In this document: in pieces, positions 34,766-45,560 of the stretch
Layout: every line of letters begins with the position of its first letter
How positions within the stretch are numbered: the stretch's first letter is position 1
From: Datisca glomerata
Taxonomy: Eukaryota > Streptophyta > Magnoliopsida > Cucurbitales > Datiscaceae
Length of the DNA: 64,000 nucleotides
NCBI GenBank assembly: GCA_003255025.1
Contig: QANY01013250.1
Span: 992,001-1,056,000, forward strand
Reading direction: 5' to 3'
The notes under the pieces: model-generated
The model's database searches: none
What the model saw: the letters and a program-made list of their open reading frames with translations, nothing else
Told to the model about the DNA's origin: nothing
Translations under genes and position numbers: made by a program

Positions 34766-35140
34766 GGAGATGTCTAGCTAAGGTAGTTGTTCCTATTCCT
34801 AAAAGGGTAAAAATAAGACCTAAGATCATTGACAGTATTTTTATTGGTTATGCTACTAATAGTTGTGTATACCAGTTTCTTGCGCATAAATCAGACATTT
34901 CAGATGTACATGTAAATACAATTATTGAATCCAGGAATGCAACATTTTCTAAGATATATTTCCTGGTAAGAATCTTCAGGTTTATAGTTCTCCTAAAAGA
35001 ACTCATGTTCAAGGAGATATTAATCGAAATTCTATAGAACAAAATGAAGAGCTCAGACAAAGTAAAAGAGCAAGGACTGAAAAGTCTTTTGGACTTGATT
35101 TTCTATATTTTTTTTGCTAGAAAATGAGCCTCAAACTTTT
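34766..35140 (+). pseudogene. Copia A integrase C-terminus
   Basis: Resumes exactly where 29444 stopped: CLAKVVVPIPKRVKIRPKII and DSIFIGYATNSCVYQFLAHK are the copia integrase C-terminal block and closely parallel copia B (CLAKVQVPLPKRVKLGPKII). A frameshift follows near 34975. Confidence 0.85.
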
Positions 35141-35835
35141 AAAGGAGTTATGACTTTTCCTGAAGTTCCTTTTTGGAAAGAGGCTATTAATAGTGAAATT
35201 GAATCTATCATGCAAAATCATACATGAGAACTGGTAGATCTTCCAACAGGAAGTAAACCTTTAAGTTGTGAATGGATCTTGAAGAAGAAGATGAAGCATG
35301 ATGGTTCAATTGATAAGTACAAAGGTATACTTGTTGCTAAAGGTTATAAGCAAAAGGAAAGTCTAGACTACTTTGATACTTATTCTCTAGTTACAAAGAT
35401 CACATCCATTCGATTGTTAATTGCTATAGTAGCACTAAATAACTTAAAAATTCATCAAATGGATGTTAAAACTACCTTTTAAATGATGATTTAGATGAAG
35501 TTACAGATGTATTATATTGGTAATTAAGATTTCTAGAACATCTTATGAACTAGTACTATCTCAATCACACTACATTGAGAAAATAGTTGCAAAGTATAAC
35601 AACTATGATGACTGTCCAGTTAGAACACCTATAGATCTAAATCTTCATTTATCTAAAAATAATGGTCAAGGCATATCACAACTAGAATATTCACATATAA
35701 TTGGAAGTCTTATGTATCTTACGAACTGCACTTCACCTGCCATAGCGTACTCAATTAATAAACTGAGTAGATTTATTGATAATCTAGGAAAGGATCACCA
35801 GACTACTATAATAAGGGTACTTAGATAATTAAGAT
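35141..35835 (+). pseudogene. Copia A reverse transcriptase with catalytic deletion
   Basis: Starts with FWKEAINSEIESIMQNH, then KKMKHDGSIDKYKGILVAKG, KQKESLDYFDTYSLVTKITS and HQMDVKTTF. At about 35485-35515 the sequence jumps from LNDDLDE to VIKISRTSYELVLSQSHYIE, so the central part with the KSLYGLKQ and YVDD blocks is deleted. SQLEYSHIIGSLMYLTNCTS and LSRFIDNLGKDHQTTIIRVL close the domain. Confidence 0.87.
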
Positions 35836-36340
35836 ACACTTTAAACTATGGACTGTATTTCTCGAGGTATCTAAGTGTACTTGAAGGCTAAAGTGATGCT
35901 AATTGGATATCTGATACAAAAGACTCAAAATCCACAAGTGGATATATGTCTTTACGCTTGGAGGTGCAGTTGTGTCATGGAAATCCTCCAAACAAACTTG
36001 TATAGCCACATCTATGATAGACTTTGAATTTATAGCTTTAGATAAAGCTAGAAAGGAGGTTGGGCTGAATGGCTGCACCATTTCTTATAGGATATTTTAT
36101 GTTGGCCAAAACATGTGCCTGAGATATGTATACACTGTGATAGCCAATCGGCGATTGGAAGGGCACAAAATAATGTTTATAATGACAAGTCAAGACATAT
36201 ACGTTGTAGACATAATATTGTAAAATAAATGCTTTCTAATGGAATGATACCATAGATTACGTTAAATCTAAGGATAATCTCGGGGATCCGCTCACTAAAG
36301 GCCTGACGAGAGAGCAACTTTATATGTCATCAAGGGAAAT
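35836..36340 (+). pseudogene. Copia A RNase H
   Basis: Blocks [38 protein letters not shown] and [11 protein letters not shown] are the copia RNase H core, in shifting frames. The polyprotein end near 36275-36320 reads GDPLTKGLTREQ, the typical copia C-terminus. Frameshifts at 35950 and 36070 inactivate it. Confidence 0.83.
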
Positions 36341-36940
36341 GGGATTAAAGCTTATATTCAAATGGTCGACATAATGGCAACCCAACCTAGCTGACTGGAG
36401 ATCCTCAAATCTAGGTTCAAAGGACAACCGAATTGTGTATGACTTAGGAGGAATGCTAAGGAGATTATACTCATACTCACTCCTATGATGAGACAGTGTT
36501 GACTGCAGCGTTGAATAGGATAAGCTATGCTTTTAATGACTACTATATCATGAAAAAGAACCAAGTGGGGTATATCAGGATACTTTTAATAGGAAATCAC
36601 CTAGATGAATGTAAAAGTGGGCTGCTTTTATGAGAATTTTAAAGCTGGAGTCTCTAAAGCACTCATGAATTCCAGGAGTTGTTCAGGGCCAAAATGAACA
36701 CAACCGTGAGAACTAGAATATGTTTAGGAAGTTATTATATGAACTTTGTTGTCTTGGTTCACATAAACGGTTGAACAGTTCAAGACATCATGTTCATTGA
36801 TTGATCAGTAAATCTGGTAGTTTTTCACTAGGGAATGTTCAAAGCCAAAAGCTACCTTTTTGATGGTGTAACTATCTTTAAATACCCTCTTTTTGAATTG
36901 TTGCATGCATTGCATATTACAACCAAATAATTTTCATTCA
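36341..36940 (+). other. Copia A 3' non-coding region
   Basis: 600 bp between the polyprotein end and the purine tract TGTGGGGAAT (36941-36950). No gene. Long 3' non-coding regions of this kind also occur in copia B. Confidence 0.6.
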
Positions 36941-36950
36941 TGTGGGGAAT

Positions 36951-37509
36951 TGTTAGGAAGTGTGAGTGAAAATTGGCTTGAGGCTTGTTGGAGTATTTGT
37001 TCCATAAAGTTTAGAGAAACTTTAATTAATTTTGGAATGAATTTAATTTATTAAATTGTAATTAAGACTCCAAGAGATATGATAAAAAGAAATGATTATT
37101 GGTGGAATTAACTACCAATTTGAAGAGTCATATTCTGTCAACTTTGCCAATTTTCTATAAATGGTGAAAATAACTTCCTTCTTCCTAATTTTTACATTCT
37201 TTAGAAATTAGAACACGGCCACAAAATGCCTTCTTCTTCCCTACACACAATTTCAAAGAGAGAGTATTGCATATTTTGGCTCGTCATTCTTGTAGTTTGA
37301 GTGCTGCTACTGCAAGAGAAGAGTCGTTGTATCTTGGAAGACAACCGCTACAAAACTTACAGCACCGTGAGGGGAGGAATTTATCTTAAGGAGATAGAGT
37401 CTAACACTAGCCTCGGCTCATTCCATATATTTGAAGTTTTGAGTATTGTTGTAAGTATTCTTATTCATTTTGTTGAGATCACAGTATTGTATCCATAATT
37501 TTTCTAACA
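36951..37509 (+). repeat. Copia A 3' LTR
   Basis: 559 bp, TGTTAGGAAGTGTG...TTTCTAACA, the better-preserved copy with intact TG...CA ends. A 9-base GAGGCTTGT duplication near 36980 distinguishes it from the 5' LTR. Confidence 0.9.
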
Positions 37510-37598
37510 CCATCAAGGTTAGAAATGACATAAATAAAACTTCATTGTTAAAAATGACTGAAAGTATAAATTCGAAGGGTGAGTTTTGTAATTTTCTC
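37510..37598. repeat. MULE right terminus
   Basis: Reverse complement begins GAGAAAATTACAAAACTC and contains TTTCAGTCATTTTTAAC and GTCATTTCTAAC, paralleling the left end at 15906-16000. The 9-bp AAGAAATAA target copy follows at 37599-37607. Confidence 0.78.
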
Positions 37599-37607
37599 AA
37601 GAAATAA

Positions 37608-39045
37608 TATACGGCAGAAATATAAGAAAATCTCTTGATATTTGAAGGGAAAAAAATGATAGAAAAAAAATAACTAAGGAATGGAATCTAAGTACACGTG
37701 ATTTTGTTATTCTCAGACGTAGATGGAGACGCCATTTTGAGACGGATGACCTCGCATTTTGAGATAGATGACCTCGTTCATCTTGTTATTATCTACTAGT
37801 TTGCTATGTTCATGCTTAATAGACTAAATTTTAATTGATCACGTAATGTATCAATAGTAAAAATACGTGTCACAGAATTGATTAAATTATGAATTAATAA
37901 ATTAGAAATAAAAGGAATACAATTAATTTATAACTACGTAAACATAAATTAATTTGAGAATACCAAAAGGTATGAGTACATTTTCTTCTTTAATTGTAAA
38001 ACTTTAAATCCTAAAAAAAAACACTTAACTCTCTTTCAAATGTGAGTGCCCATATGCATCACAATATAAAACATCTCATGATCAATTACTTAACCGTATT
38101 TTTTGTAAAAATTGATTATTTATTATGAATTAGAAATACAATTTAATCATGTATAACCATTTGTTACGTGTTGTAAATACTTCTTTTCATCATCAATTCA
38201 TTAATTTCGTAGTAGATACATATGTATTAGTCATAAAAAATTAATTTATAATAAATGAGACCCAAAACATTTTGATTGATTTGTAGTATGAAAGCTTAAG
38301 ATAAGAACTACTATCCACAATTAGTTAAATGTAATAATGATATTACATTAGGAATATCATTCTCTTTACTTAGTTTTTAAAATAAAATTAAGACTCAAAA
38401 TTCTTTTTGATTATAAAAACAAAATTTATTTTGGTTTTTTGTCAAACCAAAATTATTTGATTAACTCATTAATATGATATTTGAGTATTTAATATGATCA
38501 TACAAAAACATGATATTTTATACTATCCATAAAATAAGAAAAAAAAAATTGAACTGGTAAAATTTAATTGGGAATTGAATTTTGCAATTGTTATACTTAT
38601 AATTTTGATTTGATTTAATTAATATGTTTCTTCTTCTTACTTCATTTTTTATAATAATGTTCCAACTAAAAAGTTGGAACGCTTAATCTAAAAGTACTAT
38701 CATTGCACAAACTTGTCATTGCACAAACTTATCATTGCACAATATACATATAGAATAAACAAAAACAAAATCAATATACAGTATGTCCAGCCAAGTCTCT
38801 TTGTTTTCCTCTTGTACTTTCGATTTATTGTTCTCAAATGCTTTGAATTCTTCTTTTATCTTCTGAATGGTTTTAAATTATGTGTTTAAGCAATTCATGT
38901 TCTCATTTTTATTCATGTTTAGATTGCTAACAATAATTTCATGAAATAAATGCTCCTTTTCTTCGTATTTTAATTTGTATTTTTGTATGTATCCTAAATG
39001 GATGAAAATATAAACTCCAACTCCTTATTAATGAAGCTAACTCAT
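37608..39045. other. AT-rich intergenic sequence
   Basis: No gene. A 24-bp imperfect tandem repeat (ATTTTGAGA-GGATGACCTCG) lies at about 37733-37777, and a three-copy TCATTGCACAAACTT repeat at about 38699-38742. Confidence 0.6.
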
Positions 39046-39420
39046 TAATAGTGAAGCTATGCAAGTAGCTCTAAAAACAGAACCAAACAGAGGCAGTGAA
39101 AAACATGTTTTCCTCCTCGTGTATTTTTCATGTAGATTGCTCGCCATGCAGCTCGACACATTGGACTGTCACTTAGACAACCACATCACTCTTTGTATTT
39201 TCGGTCACCTCAACTAAATCATTAGTTAATCATTTTGTAACTAACTTAGATTCTCTTTCTCTCTCATCTAACGGGATTATTCCCCTTTGTACAAGTGTTA
39301 TCTTTCTATAGGTTTCTTACCTTGTATAAGAGCTAAAGAGCTCAGGCTTGTATTAAGCAGTTTTTCTGATAGAAATTAATATAGAGATAAAAAACCATTT
39401 TTCAATCCTCTCAAATTTCA
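39046..39420 (+). repeat. Copia C 5' LTR
   Basis: About 375 bp. The start is judged by alignment to the 3' LTR (TATTAGTGAAGCT at 43733; here TAATAGTGAAGCT). Just upstream an 18-bp near-copy TTAATGAAGCTAACTCA precedes it, so the true start could be near 39028. Confidence 0.75.
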
Positions 39421-39461
39421 AGTTGGTATCAGAGTCAGGTTGCTCTTCATCAAATCCGGAA

Positions 39462-40490
39462 ATGTCGAGCTCGTCTGCTACAATCAATGCAACCAATAAT
39501 GTTACAACTGCAACTCCTCCTGTAGCAGCCACCATGAAAGTTAATGCTCCAATAGGTAATGTTCCTACATCCAATCTTCCATCTCTCCCTAGCATTCTGC
39601 CAAACAACTTAATTACTGTGTCAATCAGACTCGATAGAAACAACTATGTTTTTTGAAAATCTCAAATACTCTCCATTGTTAGAGCTCACAACCTTGAATC
39701 TTATTTATTCGGTATTTTACTCGTCCCTAATGAATTTGTGCCTAACCCTACACACATTGAAGCCACCAGACTTCAACAATCTCATTTCATTCTTAACCGT
39801 GAATATGTAGTTTGGAGAAGAACATACCAGCACTTGATGAGCTGGCTCCTTTCATCCATTACAGAAGCCATGTTTGGCCATGTTGTTCGATGTGTTACTT
39901 CCCATGAAGTCTGGAACACTCTGGAACAAGCCTTCACCTCTCAATCAAAAGCCAGAACCCTACAATTATGCTTTCAATTACAGACCATAAAAAAGGTGCA
40001 TTTAGTATCAATGATTACATACTCAAGATGAAGGGCATTGCTAATAGTTTATCTGCTTCAGGCCAAAACATAAGTGATGAAGACCTGATTTTATACATAC
40101 TCGGTGGTCTTGGCAGTGAATATGACCCAGTGGTCATGAACCTCACTTCCAGATATGAATTTTTAACCATTCAGGAAGCTTAATATATTCTTTAGAGCCA
40201 AGAACTCAGAATTGAACAACTCAACAGTCCAGCAAGTGTAGAACACACAAATCCTTCAGCTAATATAGCAAACTTTTCCAATGATTATAATAGAAAAAAT
40301 AGTCAGCAAAATTTTACTCCCAACAGAGGCTCCCCTTCTAACTTCATAGGAGGAAGAAATAGAAGAGGAAGAGGTGGAATAACTGATTCTAGACCTGTAT
40401 GTCAAAGATGCATGAGGATTGGACACTCAGCTTATAACTGTTATAGCCATTTTGATTATGATTTTCAACCTGTCAACAACACTCAGCACA
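39462..40490 (+). pseudogene. Copia C gag with zinc knuckle
   Basis: ATG at 39462, 22 bases after the primer site, opens MSSSSATINATNNVTTA; the leader is short. SIRLDRNNYVF precedes a stop where Trp is expected. 39738-40183 gives YVVWRRTYQHLMSWLLSSIT, EVWNTLEQAFTSQSKARTLQ and MKGIANSLSASGQNISDEDL, the copia gag coat domain. A Gly/Arg-rich run (GGRNRRGRGGI, about 40350) leads to CQRCMRIGHSAYNC, a complete zinc knuckle. Frameshifts and stops at 39655, 40030 and 40182. Confidence 0.88.
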
Positions 40491-40863
40491 ACCACTCCTC
40501 CCAACTCTCAGCAAAACCGGCCAGCAGCCTTTATGGCCTCTACTTCTGCCATTGATGACACAACCTGGTATTTAGATAGTGGATCTACAAACCACATCAC
40601 AAATTATCTGAGTAACATGTCCATCAAATCTGAGTATAAGGGGAAAGGTAAATTAGTAGTGGGGAATGGTGAGTTACCTAATATTTCTCACATTGGAAAA
40701 TCTGTTTTACCTACAAGAAACAGATTCATCACACTAACTCTTGAACGTTCACTTTGTGTGTCTGCCTCAACCAAAAATTTACTTAGTGTATCAAAGATTA
40801 TAAGTGATGATGAGATAGTTATTGAATTTGACTCAGTTCATTGTTTTTTGAAGGACAAGAATT
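40491..40863 (+). pseudogene. Copia C protease
   Basis: TWYLDSGSTNHITNYLSNM keeps the active-site Asp-Ser-Gly. KLVVGNGELPNISHIGKSVL and STKNLLSVSKIISDDEIVIE follow, as in copia proteases. The open frame continues from gag (148 residues, 40419-40865) and stops at KDKN. Of all copia proteases in the window this is the only one whose catalytic triad is preserved. Confidence 0.88.
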
Positions 40864-42230
40864 AGAATGAGGTCATTCTCCAGGGAGTGCTTAAAGATGG
40901 ACTTTATTACTTCCCTATTAAACAGATGCATAACCCCAGCTTCTTCTCTACACAATCCACACTTATCTCAGCTTTTTGTTATCTAGCTAAGCTAACAAAT
41001 GACACTGCTGTCAACTTATGGCACTTTAGACTAGGCCACCCTCCCTTCCTGTTTTAAGAAGTGTTTCTCCTTATATACACTTGGAAGTTTAATTAAAAAT
41101 CTTTTTTGTTTAGTGATAACTGTCAACTTGCCAAATTGCATCAATCCTCCTTCCATTCTTCTAATACACCGTCAACATCACCTTTGAGCTTGTCCACACA
41201 GATGTTTGAGGTCCTGCCCCCATTTTATGCACAAATGGATTTTGATATTACTTAATCTTTGTAGATCACTATAGCAAATATGCATGGATCTTCCCACTTA
41301 AACTAAAATTAGAAAGAACAGTTTTTCTTCACTTCCTACAATACATTGAAAGACAGTTTTCAACTAAACTCAAATGCTTACAAAGTGATTGGGGTGGGAA
41401 ATTTCGAAGTTTGCAACCTTTACTCACTGAATTAGGCATTTTCTATAGACATCCATGCCCACACCAACATTAACAGAATGGAAGTGTTGAAAGAAAACAT
41501 AGGGATATAATTGAAAATGGTCTCACTTTACTATCTCATGCTAAACTGCCATTAAACTATTGGTGGGAAGTTTTCTACACATCTACTTATCTCATTAGTA
41601 GACTACCCACACCTATTATTCACATTAAAACACCATTTGAACTCCTCTTCAGACAAAAACCAACCTACTCACACTTAAAGGTGTTTGGGTGCAGTTGTTT
41701 CCCCTTTCTCAAACCCTATTCCCAGGACAAGTTAAATTTACACTCAACCAATTGCATGTTCATTGGCTATAGTGATTCACATAAGGGATACAAGTGTTTG
41801 GATCCAAAAACCAATAAGATATATATCTCAAGCAGTGTTGTTATCAATGAACAAGAATTTCCCTTCCCTATTCTTCATCCTGTCACTTCAGTCACAGACT
41901 CTTCTCCTATTACTATTCTTCCCTTTAACAGGTTCACTACATCATCAGTACCAAGTATGCGTCCTCTTTCAAGCCTTCCTACAGCAGCATCCCTAATCAG
42001 GATTCCTGCTTCATCTAACAACTATGTTTCAAACATGGTAACTCTCCTTTATCATTTCAATCTGATTTCCACTTTGTCTCACCTGATCATCCTGGTCACT
42101 CACCACATTCATCCTACACTCAATCCCAAACCCCTACACACACAACTTTCACCCTATGGTAACCAGGTCAAAAAGTGGCATCTTCAAACCCAAAATGTTC
42201 ATTGCTAAACTCATACAAGACCTTTATATT
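40864..42230 (+). pseudogene. Copia C GAG-pre and integrase
   Basis: NLWHFRLGHP near 41015-41045 marks GAG-pre. The integrase core reads FVDHYSKYAWIFPL, LQSDWGGKFRSLQPLLTEL, and QNGSVERKHRDIIENGLTLL in succession, containing the D-D-E blocks, with stops (for example in PHQH-stop-QNGS). 41681-42208 continues FGCSCFPFLKPYSQDKLNLH and MFIGYSDSHKGYKCLDPKTN, the C-terminal domain, then a Ser/Pro-rich linker. Confidence 0.87.
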
Positions 42231-43195
42231 CCTAAATCTTTCAAAGAAGCTCCATCTCAGCCTATTTGGAAAGCTATAATGCTTGAGGAATATCAGGCCC
42301 TTGTCCAATAGAAACTTGGACATTGGTTCCCCACAACCCTAACATGATTGTTGTCTCCAATAAATGAATTTTCAAGACCAAATATCACCCAGACGGGACT
42401 GTCCACAAACACAGAGCAAGTTTGGTTGCCAAGTGTTTCCAAAAGACCCCTAGCATTGACTATTTTGATACATATGACCCAATTATTAAGTCATGCACTA
42501 TCAAGGTCATTCTAACACTTGCAGTGACAAACGGCTGGGACATAGAGTAAATTGATATCAAAATTGCATTCTTGAATGATAAACTCATTGAAGTTGTCTT
42601 TATGTCTCAACCTCCTGGCTTCACTCACCCATCAAAGCCATCCCATGTTTATCTTCTTTAAAAATCCATGTATGGGCTAAGGCAAGCCCTAAGAGCTTGG
42701 TTTAATCAGCTCAAACGCACTCTCAGAACTTGGGGTTTTATCAATTCATCAAAATCATATCATTTTATTATTAATCTACATTGATGACATCTTGATTACT
42801 GGAAGCAGCCCTCAATTACTTCACCAACACATCACTTCTCTAAACGGTAAGTTTGCTCTAAAAACATTGGGTTCTCTCAACTATTTTCTTAGCTTTGGAG
42901 CCACTCGCACTAGCTCTGGTTTGCATCTTACACAAACAAAGTACATGAAAAATCTTTTGGCCAGGACCAATATGGTCAATGCTAAGCCAGGCCCCACTCT
43001 CATGTGTCCAACTCACAAGTTTAGTAAGGAAGGTTCTCCTTTCAGGAATCTAACTCTGCACAGGAGTGTAATTGGAGCTTTATAGTATCTTACTATGACA
43101 AGACCTGACCTAGCATTCTTAGTGAACAAATTAAGTCAATTTATGTCTTCTCCACAATCACCCGTTGGAATGTTTGCAAACGAGTTCTTCAGTAC
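42231..43195 (+). pseudogene. Copia C reverse transcriptase
   Basis: Blocks in order: WKAIMLEEYQAL, FKTKYHPDGTVHKHRASLVA, DIKIAFLNDKLIEVVFMSQP, KSMYGLRQALRAWFNQL, and the catalytic YIDDILITGSSPQLL (42778-42820), where both Asp are present. ALKTLGSLNYFLSFGATRTS and PTLMCPTHKFSKEGSPFRNL follow at 42792-43085. Several stops and shifts split it. Confidence 0.88.
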
Positions 43196-43725
43196 TTGAA
43201 AGGGACCCTCAATTATGGTATTTACATCAAACTTGCATCTAGGCTACACTTAGAAGGGTACTCAGATGCAGATTGGGCCAGTTCCGTGGATTATCGTAAA
43301 TCAACAAGTGGTTATTGCTTCTATCTGGATGGAAACATTCTCACATGGAGCTCCAGGAAACAATCTATTATGGCTCGATCAAGTGTAGAATCAGAGTATC
43401 GGGCCTTTGCTTTCGTAGCCACTGAAGCTCTCTGGCTCAAATCCTTGTTCAGAGAACTTCAATTACAGATCTCCTCCCCACCAGTACTCTGGTGTGATAA
43501 TTAGAGTGCAGGAAGTCTTGCTTCCAATCCAGTTTTCCACTCCAAAACTAAACACATCGAGGTTGACATTCACTTCATTCGCGAAAAAGTTCTGTCTAAT
43601 GATTTGGAAGTTTGCTACGTTCCTTCTAAGTTCCAAACAGCAGATGCTCTCACCAAAGCTTTACCTCCCAGTCAATTCATTAATCTTCGGGCCATGCTCA
43701 ACGTCGTTGACACTCTCTCTCGCTT
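43196..43725 (+). pseudogene. Copia C RNase H
   Basis: 43196-43504 is open: GTLNYGIYIKLASRLHLEGY, SDADWASSVDYRKSTSGYCF and SSVESEYRAFAFVATEALWL, then WCDN and a stop. The rest, including HIEVDIHFIREKV and VPSKFQTADALTKALPPSQF, lies in other frames to about 43690. The Asp-Glu-Asp acidic residues of RNase H are present in the open part. Confidence 0.9.
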
Positions 43726-43732
43726 GAGGGGG

Positions 43733-43963
43733 TATTAGTGAAGCTACTGCAAGTAGCTCTGAAAACAGAGCCGAATAGAGGCAGTGAAAAAACTTGTTTT
43801 CCTCCTCGTGTATTTTCAATGCAGATTGCTCGCCATGCAGCTCGACACTCTTTGTCTTTTCAACCAGCTTAACCAAATCATTAGCTAATCATTTTGTAAC
43901 CAACTTAGATTCTCTTTCTCTCTCCTCTAACTGGATTATTCCCCTATGTACAAGTGTTATCTT
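43733..43963 (+). repeat. Copia C 3' LTR, truncated
   Basis: Matches 39046 onward with small indels until GTGTTATCTT, where similarity ends; the last 120 bp or so of the LTR is missing. Confidence 0.85.
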
Positions 43964-45555
43964 ACGATTTTATGCAAGTTATATATATATGTGTGTGTGT
44001 GTTGGCATGATTCTCTCTAAAATATATATAAAAAGTTTTATTTTGTTTAAATTTTGTTGTATAATATTATTTTTTTCTCAAGGAATAATGTTATGTATAT
44101 GTATAGTTGTTCATACGAGTACTTCTTCCAAGATATTAAGATTTGATTTCGACAAGAAATCTAAAATATAAATACGTGTGTTCACCATGTATCGTTGTTT
44201 ATTACTTTCTTCTCCCGAGACATATGCTAATCTTTGTATCGAATGGATGTAGATTTTAGGCATCGGATATTAATAGATAATACTCATTATTTGTAATTCT
44301 TATCAATTGTTGATATGAAAATTAAGTTGGAAAATTTTATCATAATAAGGCAAGCCAACAATTTATACAAAAGTAAAAATAAAAAATTTATAATAGTATC
44401 ATTTATTAGTAATCTTACAGCACCTAATTTTATTTAGTAAGTTTCATATTCCATAAATATATTTCTTACCATTTAATATCGCATACATTTTAAATTATGT
44501 AGATTTAATTTTACATAATCTTGTGCATAGCATGCACAATCAACTAATCGATTTGTCATTTTTCTTAATTAGACAGTAATTGATTGATACATTTATAATT
44601 AAAATTTATATAAAAAAAATCTTGTTTAATCTCAATAACTTTCGATTAGAATCGGTAGTTTCGATTAGAATGGTTATTATCAGTAGTTTCGATTAGAATG
44701 GTTATAGTGACTAATCCAATGACAACGACTTTATACTCTCAATTAAACAGATGTCTTTCGTAACTACTCGTTTCTTTTACATTGGATAATGTCATTTGTC
44801 ACTTTCTCTATGATTAGAATTGTGCTCTCATGATTTTAATTTGTTGCTTTATTTAAACATGAAAGAAGATAAGAAAGGTGGTGGCGATTTGTTCTGCTTT
44901 ATCAATTATTCTTAATGAAATATCTACACAATAATTCTATGGGATATTGGTAGATTTGTTTTTCTATTTTTTTAATAAAAATTACTCAAAATTAAGTTTA
45001 CGAGCATGTCTTCCAATCTTAAATGATCTGAGTTTTCAGCATAATATTTATAACAAAAAATTTATTGAATACTAAATAAGTCTTTTGATATTTCTTTTTA
45101 CAAAATAACAATATTTTTACTTGTTTCTACAAAAAAGAAGAAGAAGATAGGATTTGAAGGGCAGTTGAGTTTTACAAAAAATGACAGAAAAAGATAAATT
45201 TAAATGGTGAAGTTAAGTTCATGGTTGGTAATTTTTTTTAAATGACTGATAATATGTGTATCTAAATGTGTATATGTGTGTGTCTAAATGTGTATATGTG
45301 TGTAAACATGTATAACATCTACAGTAAGAGGTCCGCACTTAAAAAACATACAGACAGTCCACGCTTGAGCAAATCTTTATGTGTGTGTAATCATTAGTGT
45401 TTTGATGTGAGTTACTAATTTATTTATATCAGCCAAACCTATTTTTGACCAATTTTTCCGTCTAGCTATTTATGAAACTCTCCTTATAAACTTACAATTT
45501 CAGTCGTTCTCTCTAAGCTTTATAAACGGATGTGCTTAATCACATTCTTCCTATT
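43964..45555. other. AT-rich intergenic sequence with short tandem repeats
   Basis: No gene. A tandem repeat of AGTTTCGATTAGAATGGTTAT units lies at about 44638-44706, and a direct repeat of GTGTGTCTAAATGTGTATAT type at about 45253-45303. Confidence 0.6.
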
Positions 45556-45560
45556 ATACT

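Larger units (their letters stand above)
24016..37509 (+). mobile_element. Copia A LTR retrotransposon, interrupted by two gypsy insertions
   Basis: LTRs at 24016-24565 and 36951-37509 share most of their sequence, starting TGTTAGGAAGTGTG at the right and a mutated TATTAGGATGTGTG at the left, ending TTTTTCTAACA. Gag starts at 27532. The body is interrupted by a gypsy solo LTR in the leader and a gypsy element in integrase. The 3' purine tract TGTGGGGAAT lies at 36941-36950. Flanks ACTTA and CCATC do not match, so the target duplication is lost. Removing the insertions leaves a copia of about 5.9 kb, inserted inside the MULE right repeat. Confidence 0.88.
15906..37598. mobile_element. Mutator-like element (MULE), hugely expanded by nested insertions
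   Basis: Left end GGGAAATCTATAAAA and the reverse complement of the right end GAGAAAATTACAAAA are related, and perfect 9-bp duplications AAGAAATAA flank them (15897-15905 and 37599-37607), the Mutator hallmark. Long terminal inverted repeats continue inward: TTTCAGTCATTT-TAAC, TCGTTTTGGCT-CTAATTAACC, CGAGCTCTAA and GCTTGTGGATG-ATCT occur at 15940-16275 and, inverted, at 37510-37560, 23965-24010 and 17940-18045. Removing the TRIM, copia B and copia A leaves about 1.2 kb with no transposase, so it is non-autonomous. Confidence 0.8.
39046..43963 (+). mobile_element. Copia C LTR retrotransposon with truncated 3' LTR
   Basis: 5' LTR 39046-39420, iMet primer site TTGGTATCAGAGTCAGG at 39423-39439, gag from 39462, then protease, integrase, reverse transcriptase and RNase H in copia order, purine tract TTGAGGGGG before the 3' LTR at 43733. 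The 3' LTR stops after 231 bp at GTGTTATCTT, so its right end and any target duplication are lost. The polyprotein is broken by many stops. Confidence 0.9.

Noticed and set aside
39353..39643. Minus-strand open frame with a hydrophobic stretch
   Set aside because: Antisense to the copia C primer site and gag start.
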